Notes under the pieces: generated by a model
What the model was told of the DNA's origin: nothing
The model's input: the letters and a program-made list of their open reading frames with translations, nothing else
Database searches by the model: none
Source: Thiothrix unzii
GTDB lineage: Bacteria; Pseudomonadota; Gammaproteobacteria; Thiotrichales; Thiotrichaceae
NCBI RefSeq assembly: GCF_017901175.1
Contig: NZ_CP072793.1
Coordinates: 2,914,001-2,978,000 of the forward strand
Direction: 5' to 3'
Length of the DNA: 64,000 bases
Translations under genes and position numbers: made by a program
In this document: piece after piece, positions 27,109-34,909 of the stretch
Position numbering within the stretch: the first letter of the stretch is position 1
Layout: each line of letters starts with the position of its first letter

Positions 27109-27396
27109 TTATTTACCCCCTTTGCTGCTTTTAAACATTTCCAGCATCCGTTCGGTCACAACGTAACCGCCGACCGCGTTACCCGCTGCCAGCACCACCG
27201 CGATGAAACCGACCAGTTGTTCCATAAAGCCTTCCGCCTGACCTAACACCACCATTGCGCCGACCAAGACGATGCCGTGGACGAAGTTTGAACCCGACAT
27301 GAGCGGGGTGTGCAGGATCACTGGCACTTTGGAAATCACTTCATAGCCGACGAATCCGGCGAGGATGAAGATGTAAATTGCAATAAAACCGTCCAT
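27109..27396 (-). CDS. NAD(P) transhydrogenase alpha subunit, membrane part (PntAb)
   Basis: 95 residues with three hydrophobic helices (IYIFILAGFVGYEVI, VHGIVLVGAMVVL, LVGFIAVVLAAGNAVGGYVV). This is the separately encoded domain-II portion that E. coli carries at the end of PntA. The split three-gene arrangement is common in alpha- and some gammaproteobacteria. It is packed between the NAD-binding alpha-1 gene and pntB with 2-bp spacers. Confidence 0.93.
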   Translation of the reverse strand: MDGFIAIYIFILAGFVGYEVISKVPVILHTPLMSGSNFVHGIVLVGAMVVLGQAEGFMEQLVGFIAVVLAAGNAVGGYVVTERMLEMFKSSKGGK

Positions 27397-27398
27397 TG

Positions 27399-28526
27399 TT
27401 ATGCTCCTTCAACCAGTTGGCGAATGGCTGCGTTCATGATCTTGCCCTCGTGCGTGAGTAACGCGCCTGCAATCACTTCGTCGCTGAAATCGGGGGCATA
27501 AGTGCCGCCTTTCAACATAGGGGTGAGGAAGTTCAGCAGGTTTTTGGCGTACATCTCGGAAGCATGTACCGGCACTTGGCTGGGCACATTGAGTGGCGCG
27601 TGAATCGTCACGCCGTTATGCACAATAGTTTTCCCCGGTTGCGTCAGGGTGCAGTTACCGCCGCCTTCCGCTGCCAAGTCGATAATCACCGCGCCGGATT
27701 TCATACCATCAACCGTGGATTCGGGAATGATTTTCGGCGAAGGACGACCCGGAACCGCAGCCGTGGTGATCAGCACATCAGCAGTAGCAATGTGTTTCGC
27801 CAAGGCTTCTTGCTGTTGCTGCTTTTCTTCGGCGGTGAGTTCGCGTGCGTAACCGCCCGTGCCTTCCGCCGTAATGCCCAATTCGATGAATTTTGCACCG
27901 AGGGATTGCACTTGTTCCTTGGTGGCAGAACGCACGTCATACGCTTCAACCACTGCGCCTAAACGCCGTGCGGTAGCAATTGCCTGTAAACCTGCCACGC
28001 CCACGCCAATGATAATGACCTTGGATGGGCGGATCGTGCCAGCCGCAGTGGTCAGCATCGGGAAAAAGCGTGGTGCAAGGTCAGCACCCATGATCGCGGC
28101 TTTGTAACCGGCGATAGCGGCTTGCGAAGACAGCACGTCCATTGCTTGTGCACGCGAAATACGCGGAATCAGCTCCATCGCATACGCGGTAATATTTTTA
28201 GCTTTAAGTGCCGCGATGCGCTCTGGATTTTGGTAAGGCTGCAACATACCAATCAACACGCTGCCCTCTTTTAATTGGGCAATTTCAGCATCGGAAGGTG
28301 GTTGGACTTTGAGAACGATGTCGGCTTGCTGATAGAGATCGTTTGCCGTTGGTACAATGGTAGCCCCACTAAAGGCGGCATCAGGGATATGCGCTGCACT
28401 GCCTGCACCGGTTTCGACTAGGACTTCTGCTCCCAACTTAACGAGTTTAGCAATAACACTGGACTCGATGGCAACCCGGCGTTCGCCTTCGGCTGTTTCT
28501 TTGGGCACAGCCACTTTGATCGACAT
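27399..28526 (-). CDS. pntA: NAD(P) transhydrogenase alpha subunit, NAD-binding part (PntAa)
   Basis: 375 residues, related to alanine dehydrogenase. N-terminal VAVPKETAEGERRVAIESS, the Rossmann motif VIIIGVGVAGLQAIATARRLG, RSATKEQVQSLGAKFIEL, and TAAVPGRPSPKIIP. It binds NADH in the cytoplasm. It lacks the C-terminal membrane helices, which are in the next gene. It is the first gene of the pnt operon, with its start at 28526 and a GGAG-like site (CTGGAGACA) upstream. Confidence 0.95.
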   Translation of the reverse strand: MSIKVAVPKETAEGERRVAIESSVIAKLVKLGAEVLVETGAGSAAHIPDAAFSGATIVPTANDLYQQADIVLKVQPPSDAEIAQLKEGSVLIGMLQPYQNPERIAALKAKNITAYAMELIPRISRAQAMDVLSSQAAIAGYKAAIMGADLAPRFFPMLTTAAGTIRPSKVIIIGVGVAGLQAIATARRLGAVVEAYDVRSATKEQVQSLGAKFIELGITAEGTGGYARELTAEEKQQQQEALAKHIATADVLITTAAVPGRPSPKIIPESTVDGMKSGAVIIDLAAEGGGNCTLTQPGKTIVHNGVTIHAPLNVPSQVPVHASEMYAKNLLNFLTPMLKGGTYAPDFSDEVIAGALLTHEGKIMNAAIRQLVEGA

Positions 28527-28620
28527 ATTTTTGTCTCCAGAAGGATGGTGTGGTGATGGATAAAAATTCTGTCATCATAGCGAAATGCTATTCATGAGTG
28601 AATATTCATTGTGGGCAACA

Positions 28621-28645
28621 AAAAAAAGCCGGGCATTGCCCGGCT
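28621..28645 (-). terminator. Intrinsic terminator after the OmpA-domain gene
   Basis: AGCCGGGC (28627-28634), loop ATT, GCCCGGCT (28638-28645). On the minus strand the stem is followed by seven U residues (28627-28621), 25 bp past the stop of the OmpA-like gene. Confidence 0.9.
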
Positions 28646-28669
28646 CTTTTGATGAAACGTGGAAACTAA

Positions 28670-29263
28670 TTACTTAGTGCCAGATGCTTCAACTTCTACG
28701 CGACGGTTAGCTGCACGGCCTGCTTTGCTGCCATTGTCAGCAACAGGTTGTGACTCGCCTTTACCAGCAGCTTGGATAGCAGCAGCAGGAACGCCTTTGC
28801 TTACCAGGTAGTTAGCAACTGCGCCAGCGCGACGCTCAGACAACTTTTGGTTGTAAGCATCAGTGCCTACGCTGTCAGTGTGACCAACAACGCTGATACC
28901 GGATACTTTAGAACCAGCCAAGCCAGCCATGAATTGATCCAAACTTGCTTGACCAGCAGGTTTCAGAACCGCTTTGTCAAAGTCAAAGTTAGCATCAGCA
29001 CTCATAGTCAGTTTCTGGAGAGGAGCTGGTTTTGGAGCTGGAGCTGGAGCTGGTTTTGGAGCCGGTGGCGGAGTTGGAGCCGCTTCACAGCCTTCTGGCA
29101 TACTGCCGAATTGCGCTTTAACGCATTCGCCAGCACTGTTTTTAACAGCTTTGCCTGCGCTGTCTTGGACGTATTTGCCGTTTTCTGCTGCTTGAGCAGT
29201 GGTGGCCATCATAACTGCCATCAGGGCAGCTACGCTGATACCTGCAACTTTCTTCAGAGTCAT
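28670..29263 (-). CDS. OmpA-family C-terminal peptidoglycan-binding outer-membrane protein
   Basis: 197 residues. Signal peptide (MTLKKVAGISVAALMAVMMATTAQA), a short disulfide-capable segment (Cys in AGECVKAQFG and EGCEAA), a Pro/Ala/Lys linker (PPPAPKPAPAPAPKPAP) and an OmpA domain (FDFDKAVLKPAG, VVGHTDSVGTDAYNQKLSERRA, GKGESQPVADN, NRRVEVE). It lacks the eight-stranded barrel, so it is a periplasmic tether, anchored perhaps by a partner. AAGGAG precedes the ATG at 29263. It has its own terminator. Confidence 0.93.
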   Translation of the reverse strand: MTLKKVAGISVAALMAVMMATTAQAAENGKYVQDSAGKAVKNSAGECVKAQFGSMPEGCEAAPTPPPAPKPAPAPAPKPAPLQKLTMSADANFDFDKAVLKPAGQASLDQFMAGLAGSKVSGISVVGHTDSVGTDAYNQKLSERRAGAVANYLVSKGVPAAAIQAAGKGESQPVADNGSKAGRAANRRVEVEASGTK

Positions 29264-29394
29264 CGTGATCTCCTTAAGCCTGGTTTTGATTTCAAGTTGT
29301 TGAGTAATTAATCAGTTGCGCAAACCCACTTAGGCAGGTCTACACTCACGGATATTTTGGTGAGCAATGTGCTAAATATACAACAGTCGGTGAG

Positions 29395-29400
29395 ATTATA
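29395..29400 (-). promoter_or_regulatory. Candidate -10 box for the OmpA-domain gene
   Basis: A perfect TATAAT on the minus strand about 130 bp upstream of the start. At 17-bp spacing the -35 hexamer is poor (TGGCGG), so the call rests mainly on the -10 and on the position in an otherwise empty 250-bp leader. Confidence 0.35.
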
Positions 29401-29514
29401 GGTGAATCTCCCCCGAACCGCCACATACATAGCATATTTTCTCTAATAAATGTAGCATTATTACCACATTGTGTACACTTCACGACAACTCACGATACGC
29501 GACAGGTAAGCGTC

Positions 29515-30339
29515 ATGCAAGGCAAAACCGCCCCAAACTCTCATTCAATCGACGAACTGCTCACTCTGATGGCGCGTTTACGCGACCCGCAACACGGCTG
29601 CCCGTGGGATATAAAACAGACATGGCAATCCATTTTGCCGCATACCCTGGAAGAAGTGTACGAAGTCGCCGATGCCGTCGACCGGCACGATGCTACTGCG
29701 TTATGCGATGAGCTGGGTGATTTGCTGTTTCAGGTGGTGTTTATGGCACGCATTGCTCAAGAGCAAAACCTTTTCAGCTTTGACGATGTTGTTACAGGAA
29801 TTACCCACAAAATGATACGTCGCCACCCGCACGTGTTCGGCGACACCACTTACAGCGATGAACGGGCACAAAAACAAGCGTGGGAAACCATTAAGCAGCA
29901 GGAACGCACCCAACAAAATACGCCGCCGGATTTCTTTGCAGGCATCCCCACCGCAATGCCCGCCTTACGCCGCAGCCAAAAGCTCCAGCAACGCGCCGCA
30001 CAAGTGGGCTTCGATTGGACCCACTGGCAAGAAGTATTACCTAAAATTCAGGAAGAGCTGGATGAAGTCAGTGCAGCAGTCGCCGATGCAGAACCTTTTG
30101 AACGCATTGAGGAAGAAGTCGGCGATGTCCTGATGGGTGCAACCAATCTGGCACGCTTGCTCGGCGTAAATGCTGAAAATGCCTTGCGCCTGTCCAATCG
30201 TAAATTTGAAAATCGCTTTCGGCGGGTTGAGAGTTTGTTGCAAATGCAAGGGGTTGCTTTGGCTGACGCAGGCTTAGAACGCATGGAAACTGCTTGGAAT
30301 ATCGCCAAGCAAGAAGAGAAACAGATAAACGGTAGCTGA
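29515..30339 (+). CDS. mazG: Nucleoside triphosphate pyrophosphohydrolase
   Basis: 274 residues with two MazG domains. The N-terminal half has CPWDIKQTWQSILPHTLEE, EVYEVADAV and DELGDLLFQVVF. The C-terminal half has EELDEVSAAVADAEP and IEEEVGDVLMGATNLARLL (ExxE...ExxD metal-binding pattern). It hydrolyses non-canonical or surplus NTPs to NMP and PPi and, in E. coli, affects (p)ppGpp. The ATG at 29515 is not preceded by a strong ribosome site. After the stop the + strand enters the small-RNA locus in antisense. Confidence 0.93.
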   Translation: MQGKTAPNSHSIDELLTLMARLRDPQHGCPWDIKQTWQSILPHTLEEVYEVADAVDRHDATALCDELGDLLFQVVFMARIAQEQNLFSFDDVVTGITHKMIRRHPHVFGDTTYSDERAQKQAWETIKQQERTQQNTPPDFFAGIPTAMPALRRSQKLQQRAAQVGFDWTHWQEVLPKIQEELDEVSAAVADAEPFERIEEEVGDVLMGATNLARLLGVNAENALRLSNRKFENRFRRVESLLQMQGVALADAGLERMETAWNIAKQEEKQINGS

Positions 30340-30347
30340 ATGGGGCT

Positions 30348-30376
30348 AAAAAACGAAGCCCCCGACGAACGGGGGC
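30348..30376 (-). terminator. Terminator of the small RNA
   Basis: GCCCCCG (30358-30364), ACGAA, CGGGGGC (30370-30376); on the minus strand the stem is followed by UUCG and six U (30353-30348). An alternative pairing, GGGGCT (30342-30347) with AGCCCC (30357-30362), excludes this stem, so readthrough or processing could be conditional. On the plus strand, downstream of mazG, there is no U run. Confidence 0.65.
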
Positions 30377-30494
30377 AGTCAACACGGGCAAAAGTTATTA
30401 TTATAGTTGTTTATTGTTGTTGTTAGCTCTTTGTTCAGCATTCTTGAAACGTTGCCCCCTGCGTACAGGGGGTGTCGTCGGGCGAAGCAGCAAC

Positions 30495-30685
30495 TTATTG
30501 TTATTGATGTGCTGTGGCTGCTTTCTGCCTCTTGGGGCTTGCTGAAACTTGTTGTAATCAAACCGTGACTTCCCGGTTAAATACCCCTCACGCTATCCGC
30601 AAGGGGTTATGGGAGTCGAAACATGGCTAGGCTATTTATTGTTATTAATGGCTATGCCTGCTCTCTGCTTCTTGGGGCTTGCTGA
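30495..30685 (-). repeat. Two imperfect 50-bp direct repeats inside the small RNA
   Basis: Copies at 30495-30545 and 30636-30685 share TTATTGTTATT at one end and CTTGGGGCTTGCTGA at the other, with about eight differences between. In the RNA each reads UCAGCAAGCCCCAAG...AAUAACAAUAA. The duplicated unit therefore pairs one conserved structured or seed-like block with one A-rich Hfq-type motif, as if the RNA grew by duplication of a binding module. Confidence 0.75.
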
Positions 30686-30742
30686 TAAAATCTTCCTTTA
30701 ACCCTTTCTTATTTTTGTTGTCGTCCCTTATATCCAAGGTAT

Positions 30743-30758
30743 TGCAACCCTCGTGCCA
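30743..30758 (-). promoter_or_regulatory. Sigma-54 (-24/-12) promoter of the small RNA
   Basis: On the minus strand TGGCACGAGGGTTGCA, an exact fit to the consensus TGGCACG-N4-TTGCW, with GG at 30757-30756 and GC at 30745-30744. It points away from ruvA into the 400-bp non-coding stretch. Expected start about 30733. Confidence 0.88.
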
Positions 30759-30832
30759 ACTGCACAGCGAAAAACATAAGATAATGATTTAAAAGGAATT
30801 AAGCGTTTAATTATGGATTTTCACAGGGGACA

Positions 30833-30904
30833 TGACACACGCGCTAACTGTCAAAAAGTGACACAAGTGACACATTAGCGCGTGACAGGTGTTGTCAGGT
30901 GACA
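30833..30904. promoter_or_regulatory. TGACA/TGTCA half-site cluster, probable enhancer of the small RNA
   Basis: Seven TGACA or TGTCA pentamers in 72 bp: 30833, 30849, 30859, 30868, 30883, 30893 and 30900. Pairings include TGACA-N5-TGTCA (30883-30897) and a 10-bp inverted repeat CACGCGCTAA/TTAGCGCGTG (30838-30847, 30875-30884). It lies about 75-160 bp upstream of the sigma-54 promoter, the normal place for an activator. The half-site equals that of the palindromes at 18254-18317, but the spacing differs, so the same or a related activator is possible. Confidence 0.65.
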
Positions 30905-30923
30905 ATCAGTGGCAGGCAAAACA

Positions 30924-31517
30924 CTATTTCAAACTGGCGCGGAGTGCTTGGCGGATCATATCTTCCACGCTCAAGCCCTGATTTTCGTAAGCAGCAATCA
31001 TCTGGCTGGCTTGCACCGGCTTGTAACCCAACGCTAATAAGGCATTAACTGCCTCATCACTCGCCGAAGTCTCCGGTACAGCAATCAACGTCGGGGTAAC
31101 ACTATCACCCGCCGCTTTCGGCAAACGGTCACGCAACTCAATCACCAAACGCTCGGCAGTCTTTTTACCCACACCGGGAATGCGGCTCAAACGGGTAATG
31201 TCTGCGGCATGAATCACTTGTTGAAATTCCAGCGGATTCATCCCCGACACAATGGCGAGAGCCATCTTCGGCCCCACCCCATTCACTTTTAATAAATGGC
31301 GGAATAATTCACGCTCGGTTTGCGAACTAAAGCCGTACAGCAATTGCGCATCTTCACGCACCACAAAATGCGTATACAGCGTTACTTCCGCCTGCAATTC
31401 CGGCAAATCGTAAAAAGTGGTCATGGAAGCCTGCACTTCATAACCCACGCCATTCACGTCTAACATTAAATCCGGTGGCTGTTTCAGCAGCAATTTACCG
31501 CGCAAAAGTCCGATCAT
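30924..31517 (-). CDS. ruvA: Holliday junction branch-migration protein RuvA
   Basis: 197 residues: OB-fold N-terminus (MIGLLRGKLLLKQPPDLMLD VNGVGYEV), two helix-hairpin-helix motifs (VNGVGPKMALAIVSG and IPGVGKKTAERLVIELRDRL), and the C-terminal domain III that contacts RuvB (DEAVNALLALGYKPVQAS). It tetramerises on four-way junctions and loads RuvB. RuvB is normally the next gene. Here the small-RNA locus follows instead and neither ruvB nor ruvC is in the neighbourhood. Confidence 0.96.
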   Translation of the reverse strand: MIGLLRGKLLLKQPPDLMLDVNGVGYEVQASMTTFYDLPELQAEVTLYTHFVVREDAQLLYGFSSQTERELFRHLLKVNGVGPKMALAIVSGMNPLEFQQVIHAADITRLSRIPGVGKKTAERLVIELRDRLPKAAGDSVTPTLIAVPETSASDEAVNALLALGYKPVQASQMIAAYENQGLSVEDMIRQALRASLK

Positions 31518-31573
31518 GCCTTGTTACTCCGTCATCATTCACAACGCTTCATCATAACGCAAACCCACCGCGC

Positions 31574-33010
31574 TTACTTTTGCTGTTTCAGCACATTCAC
31601 GTGGTGGTCAAAACAATTCGGAAAGTGAAACTTATCACCCGCGTCATTCAGGCACGCCGGTAACGTTTGAGCCAGCACTTGCGTAGGTGTGTGCTGTGGC
31701 TGGGCTTTCATGCGCTGGTAACTGCTTTCCATCACGACAGCAGCGATGTAGCCACCCACTTTGGGGTTAAACACATCGTTGTGATCTTTAATAAAATCCG
31801 CATCGGTATACAAAAAGTGAAGCGGCTCAGAAGAACCAATCGGAATGTGTTTCGCGGCATCTTCCGAGGTAAAACATCCAGGTTCATCTTCGCGGCACAC
31901 CATGTAACATTCACTGCGCTGGCTATTGGGATCGGCACAATACGGCTGATTTTGCGGAGTACGGCGCACACTCACGCCCGAACGAAACGGCAGGTAATTA
32001 CCAATCGTGGTGGTATCCAAACCATGTTCATGCAAAGTCACCGTTTTGCCTTTGTAAGTACGCTTTAGCGGTAATTCGCTGGTGCTAACACTTACGCCCA
32101 AATATTGCCCTGCACGAAACGCGATACGGGTAGCAATATCGGCGGTGGAACTAACCACATGTAACAGTTTCGGCTGGGTTTCGGCATAACATTGCTGCTC
32201 CGCCACCACTTCTTTCAATGGCAACAGCTCATTGGCCTCCACCGCTGGATTCAGCAAAATAACCCCATGCCCAAAGTTGCGGGTACGTACACAATTACCA
32301 CAGCGGTCGCGATTATTCTTACTGCATTGCGCATTACCCACCGTTTCGGTACTAACGACGCGATCCAGCAGCACATCGTGCAACGCGGAGAGCAGCACCA
32401 CGCCACCAAAGCTATGCCCTATCGTCACCAGTACATTGCGGTTGGGATCAGCGGTGGCAGGTTTCGGTTCCAGCGTGTGTTCCAAGCGTAATAGCAACTC
32501 GGTAACGCCGCCCTTACCCACGTCGTGTGCGGTATTTTTTCGTGCCCAATAGGTTAAATGTTCGGCGACTGGAAGATCCAACGATTGTCCGCGCCACCCA
32601 ATGTAAACCCCGATTAAGCGTCGATTGCCTGTGAGTTTTGCCGTCGCGGTACTTTGCAGCATATTACGGAAACTTTGCAGATTACGATCTGCCGGAGCGG
32701 CATTGTGTTTCCAGCCATGCACAAACACCACTACCGTCGCACCACCAAGGCTATTAGCTTGGGTGTCGATGTATTGCAATAAGGTGTTCATTTGCTCACG
32801 ATCAAAGACATTGCCGCGATCGGTAAACTCAACAAAACCAATGTCATACGCTGGATGATGCTCTAAAGCTGCGGTGGTACAACCGCTTGACGGGCAAGTG
32901 GCACTGGGTTCTGCGGTACGATAAGCCGCATTCGGAGCGCATCCCCCAACCATCAGCAGCAAAAGCAGCAACCACAACGGGCGCGATAAGGCGAGATTCC
33001 AAGAATTCAT
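31574..33010 (-). CDS. Lipoprotein with alpha/beta-hydrolase fold
   Basis: 478 residues. The N-terminal lipobox is in LLLLLLMVGGCAPN (Cys about 24). VVVFVHGWKHNA (oxyanion-hole region) and GHSFGGVVLLSAL (nucleophile elbow Ser) define the hydrolase fold. Candidate acid and His residues lie in the second half. Several Cys pairs (SSGC, CSKNNRDRCGNC, CYMVCREDEPGC) suggest disulfides. It resembles outer-membrane-linked esterase/lipase-like lipoproteins of unknown substrate. It appears monocistronic between ruvA and cmoM. Confidence 0.78.
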   Translation of the reverse strand: MNSWNLALSRPLWLLLLLLMVGGCAPNAAYRTAEPSATCPSSGCTTAALEHHPAYDIGFVEFTDRGNVFDREQMNTLLQYIDTQANSLGGATVVVFVHGWKHNAAPADRNLQSFRNMLQSTATAKLTGNRRLIGVYIGWRGQSLDLPVAEHLTYWARKNTAHDVGKGGVTELLLRLEHTLEPKPATADPNRNVLVTIGHSFGGVVLLSALHDVLLDRVVSTETVGNAQCSKNNRDRCGNCVRTRNFGHGVILLNPAVEANELLPLKEVVAEQQCYAETQPKLLHVVSSTADIATRIAFRAGQYLGVSVSTSELPLKRTYKGKTVTLHEHGLDTTTIGNYLPFRSGVSVRRTPQNQPYCADPNSQRSECYMVCREDEPGCFTSEDAAKHIPIGSSEPLHFLYTDADFIKDHNDVFNPKVGGYIAAVVMESSYQRMKAQPQHTPTQVLAQTLPACLNDAGDKFHFPNCFDHHVNVLKQQK

Positions 33011-33110
33011 AAACTTTATTTGTTAGCCACACACAAGCGCAAGTATAGGCACAGACGCACCCGGCAGCACTAGGCATAAATGACAAAATGTTGAATTATC
33101 GCGAAAAACG

Positions 33111-33890
33111 TCAGTGTTTACGGCATAACATATGCTGGTAACGCGCCAAGGAACGCCAAGGTTCTTGACGTGAATAGTCACGCTCTAATGGCAATACCGC
33201 TTGCATATCGGCAGTTTTACGCACATCACGGTACATATAATCATAAAAGCATCGCACCCCCGACCAAGTTTCCAGTTGCAACCCTAAATCGGGCAACCAA
33301 CTTTGCACTTCGTCAGGTTTTAACGGCGAAATCGGGGCTAAACCCTGTTTGCCATTGCTGGCAATTTGCCCTTGGCGCACGGTTTCCAAATCCCCGGCAA
33401 TCAAACGCCGCATCACGGTGGAATGGTAATTAAAGAACATTAACGACAACCAGCCGCCGGGTTTCAGGCAGGTTAACAACTCTTCCAAACCCTGACGCGG
33501 TTGCGCCAGCCATTCCAAAACTGCATGAAAGGTAATCAGGTCGTAACGTGCATCCGCATTCATCGCCAGATCTTGCACGCTGGCTTGCTGCAAGGTAATC
33601 GCGTGTTCCAAACCTGCTTGACGAATATTGTCCGCCGCCGCTGCTAACATTTCCGCCGATGGCTCCGCCAACACCACCTGATGACCTTGTTGCGCCAGCC
33701 ATATTGCCATTTGCCCCAAACCGCCGCCTGCATCCAAAATTTGTAACGGTGGTTGCGATGCCGAGCGCGTCACTAATGAGCGCAAATCGTCCTGTAAAAT
33801 GTGTAAGCGAATAATACCGCGTGGATCATCGTAAATTTGCCGTTGGAAACGTTGCGCCAACCCGTCAAAAACCCGATCCTGTTTACTCAT
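33111..33890 (-). CDS. cmoM: tRNA 5-carboxymethoxyuridine methyltransferase
   Basis: About 259 residues. N-terminus MSKQDRVFDGLAQRFQRQIY and SAM-binding LQILDAGGGLGQMAIWLAQQ, then LAEPSAEMLAAA, DLITFHAVLEWLAQPRQ, GGWLSLMFFN and a C-terminal RDYSRQEPWRSLARYQH. These match CmoM of E. coli, which methylates cmo5U34 to mcmo5U in wobble tRNAs. The start is 33890, with AGGA 8 nt upstream. The frame stays open to 33998 but that extension is unlike the family. Divergent from glyQ. Confidence 0.92.
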   Translation of the reverse strand: MSKQDRVFDGLAQRFQRQIYDDPRGIIRLHILQDDLRSLVTRSASQPPLQILDAGGGLGQMAIWLAQQGHQVVLAEPSAEMLAAAADNIRQAGLEHAITLQQASVQDLAMNADARYDLITFHAVLEWLAQPRQGLEELLTCLKPGGWLSLMFFNYHSTVMRRLIAGDLETVRQGQIASNGKQGLAPISPLKPDEVQSWLPDLGLQLETWSGVRCFYDYMYRDVRKTADMQAVLPLERDYSRQEPWRSLARYQHMLCRKH

Positions 33891-33997
33891 TTCATCATCC
33901 TGCTGTTCGCGTTTGTCTAGGTCGCTTCGCACAAATGCTGAATGCAAAACGCGCTTGCAGTATACTGAGTGCTTTGTAAAAGTACATAAAGCAAGCA

Positions 33998-34909
33998 ATG
34001 GCTAACTACGACTTATCCACATTTCAGGGGCTGATTCTTGCCCTGCAAAATTACTGGGCGCAGCAAGGTTGCGTCATTCTGCAACCGTATGACATGGAAA
34101 TGGGCGCGGGTACATTCCACCCTGCGACGTTCCTGCGCTCGATTGGCCCAGAGCCGTGGCGCACCGCTTACGTGCAGCCTTCGCGCCGCCCGACGGATGG
34201 TCGTTATGGCGAAAACCCCAACCGCTTGCAGCACTATTACCAGTTTCAGGTATTGTTAAAGCCCTCCCCTGACAATATTCAGGAACTCTACCTCGGCTCG
34301 CTCAAGTTACTGGGCTTTGACCCGCTGGTGCATGACATCCGCTTCGTCGAAGACAACTGGGAATCACCAACACTGGGCGCATGGGGTTTGGGCTGGGAAG
34401 TGTGGCTCAACGGCATGGAAGTGACCCAGTTCACTTATTTCCAGCAAGTCGGCGGGCTGGATTGTCGCCCGGTCAGCGGTGAAATCACCTACGGTCTGGA
34501 ACGCCTCGCCATGTACATGCAAAACGTGCAAAGCGTCTACGATCTGGTGTGGACAAAAGGCCCGCAAGGCGTGGTGACTTACGGTGACGTTTACCACCAA
34601 AACGAAGTCGAGCAATCCACCTATAACTTTGAACACGCCAATATCGACGCGCTGTTCCACCAATTCGACGTGTGCGAAAGTGAAAGCCAGCGCATGATCG
34701 AAGCCGGATTGCCGTTGCCTGCTTACGAACAAATGCTCAAAGCTTCGCATACGTTTAACTTGCTGGATGCTCGCCGCGCCATTTCCGTGACGGAACGCCA
34801 ACGCTTTATCCTGCGGGTACGCACACTGGCACGCGCTGTTGCCGAAGCTTATTACAACGCCCGTGAAGCACTGGGCTTCCCGATGCTGCAACAAGACAAG
34901 GTGGCATGA
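33998..34909 (+). CDS. glyQ: Glycyl-tRNA synthetase alpha subunit
   Basis: 303 residues, the class II catalytic subunit of the tetrameric bacterial enzyme. Conserved blocks: [70 protein letters not shown], and [27 protein letters not shown] (33961-33966) about 30 bp upstream is a plausible -10 box. The stop overlaps glyS by 4 bp. Confidence 0.97.
   Translation: MANYDLSTFQGLILALQNYWAQQGCVILQPYDMEMGAGTFHPATFLRSIGPEPWRTAYVQPSRRPTDGRYGENPNRLQHYYQFQVLLKPSPDNIQELYLGSLKLLGFDPLVHDIRFVEDNWESPTLGAWGLGWEVWLNGMEVTQFTYFQQVGGLDCRPVSGEITYGLERLAMYMQNVQSVYDLVWTKGPQGVVTYGDVYHQNEVEQSTYNFEHANIDALFHQFDVCESESQRMIEAGLPLPAYEQMLKASHTFNLLDARRAISVTERQRFILRVRTLARAVAEAYYNAREALGFPMLQQDKVA

Larger units (their letters stand above)
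30348..30733 (-). ncRNA. Probable sigma-54-dependent CrcZ/CrcY-like regulatory RNA
   Basis: No protein frame is credible here. On the minus strand a perfect -24/-12 promoter (30743-30758) predicts a start near 30733, and a hairpin with a U run ends near 30348, giving about 385 nt. The RNA has A-rich AAY-type tracts in unpaired-looking segments: AACAAAAATAA (30711-30719 region), AATAACAATAA (30636-30646), AATAACAATAA (30495-30505), TAACAACAACAATAAACAA (30407-30425) and ATAATAATAA (30395-30404). GC-rich hairpins lie between them, such as CCCCCTG/CAGGGGG (30455-30472). This size, promoter class and spacing of Hfq-binding-type motifs match the Hfq decoy RNAs CrcZ/CrcY. Sequence homology to them is not demonstrated. 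Confidence 0.7.

Noticed and set aside
30495-30685. CRISPR array
   Set aside because: Only two imperfect copies with unequal flanks and no cas genes; better explained as duplicated modules of one RNA.
34013-34021. Perfect DnaA box (TTATCCACA) at the start of glyQ
   Set aside because: Single site inside coding sequence with no neighbours; likely chance.
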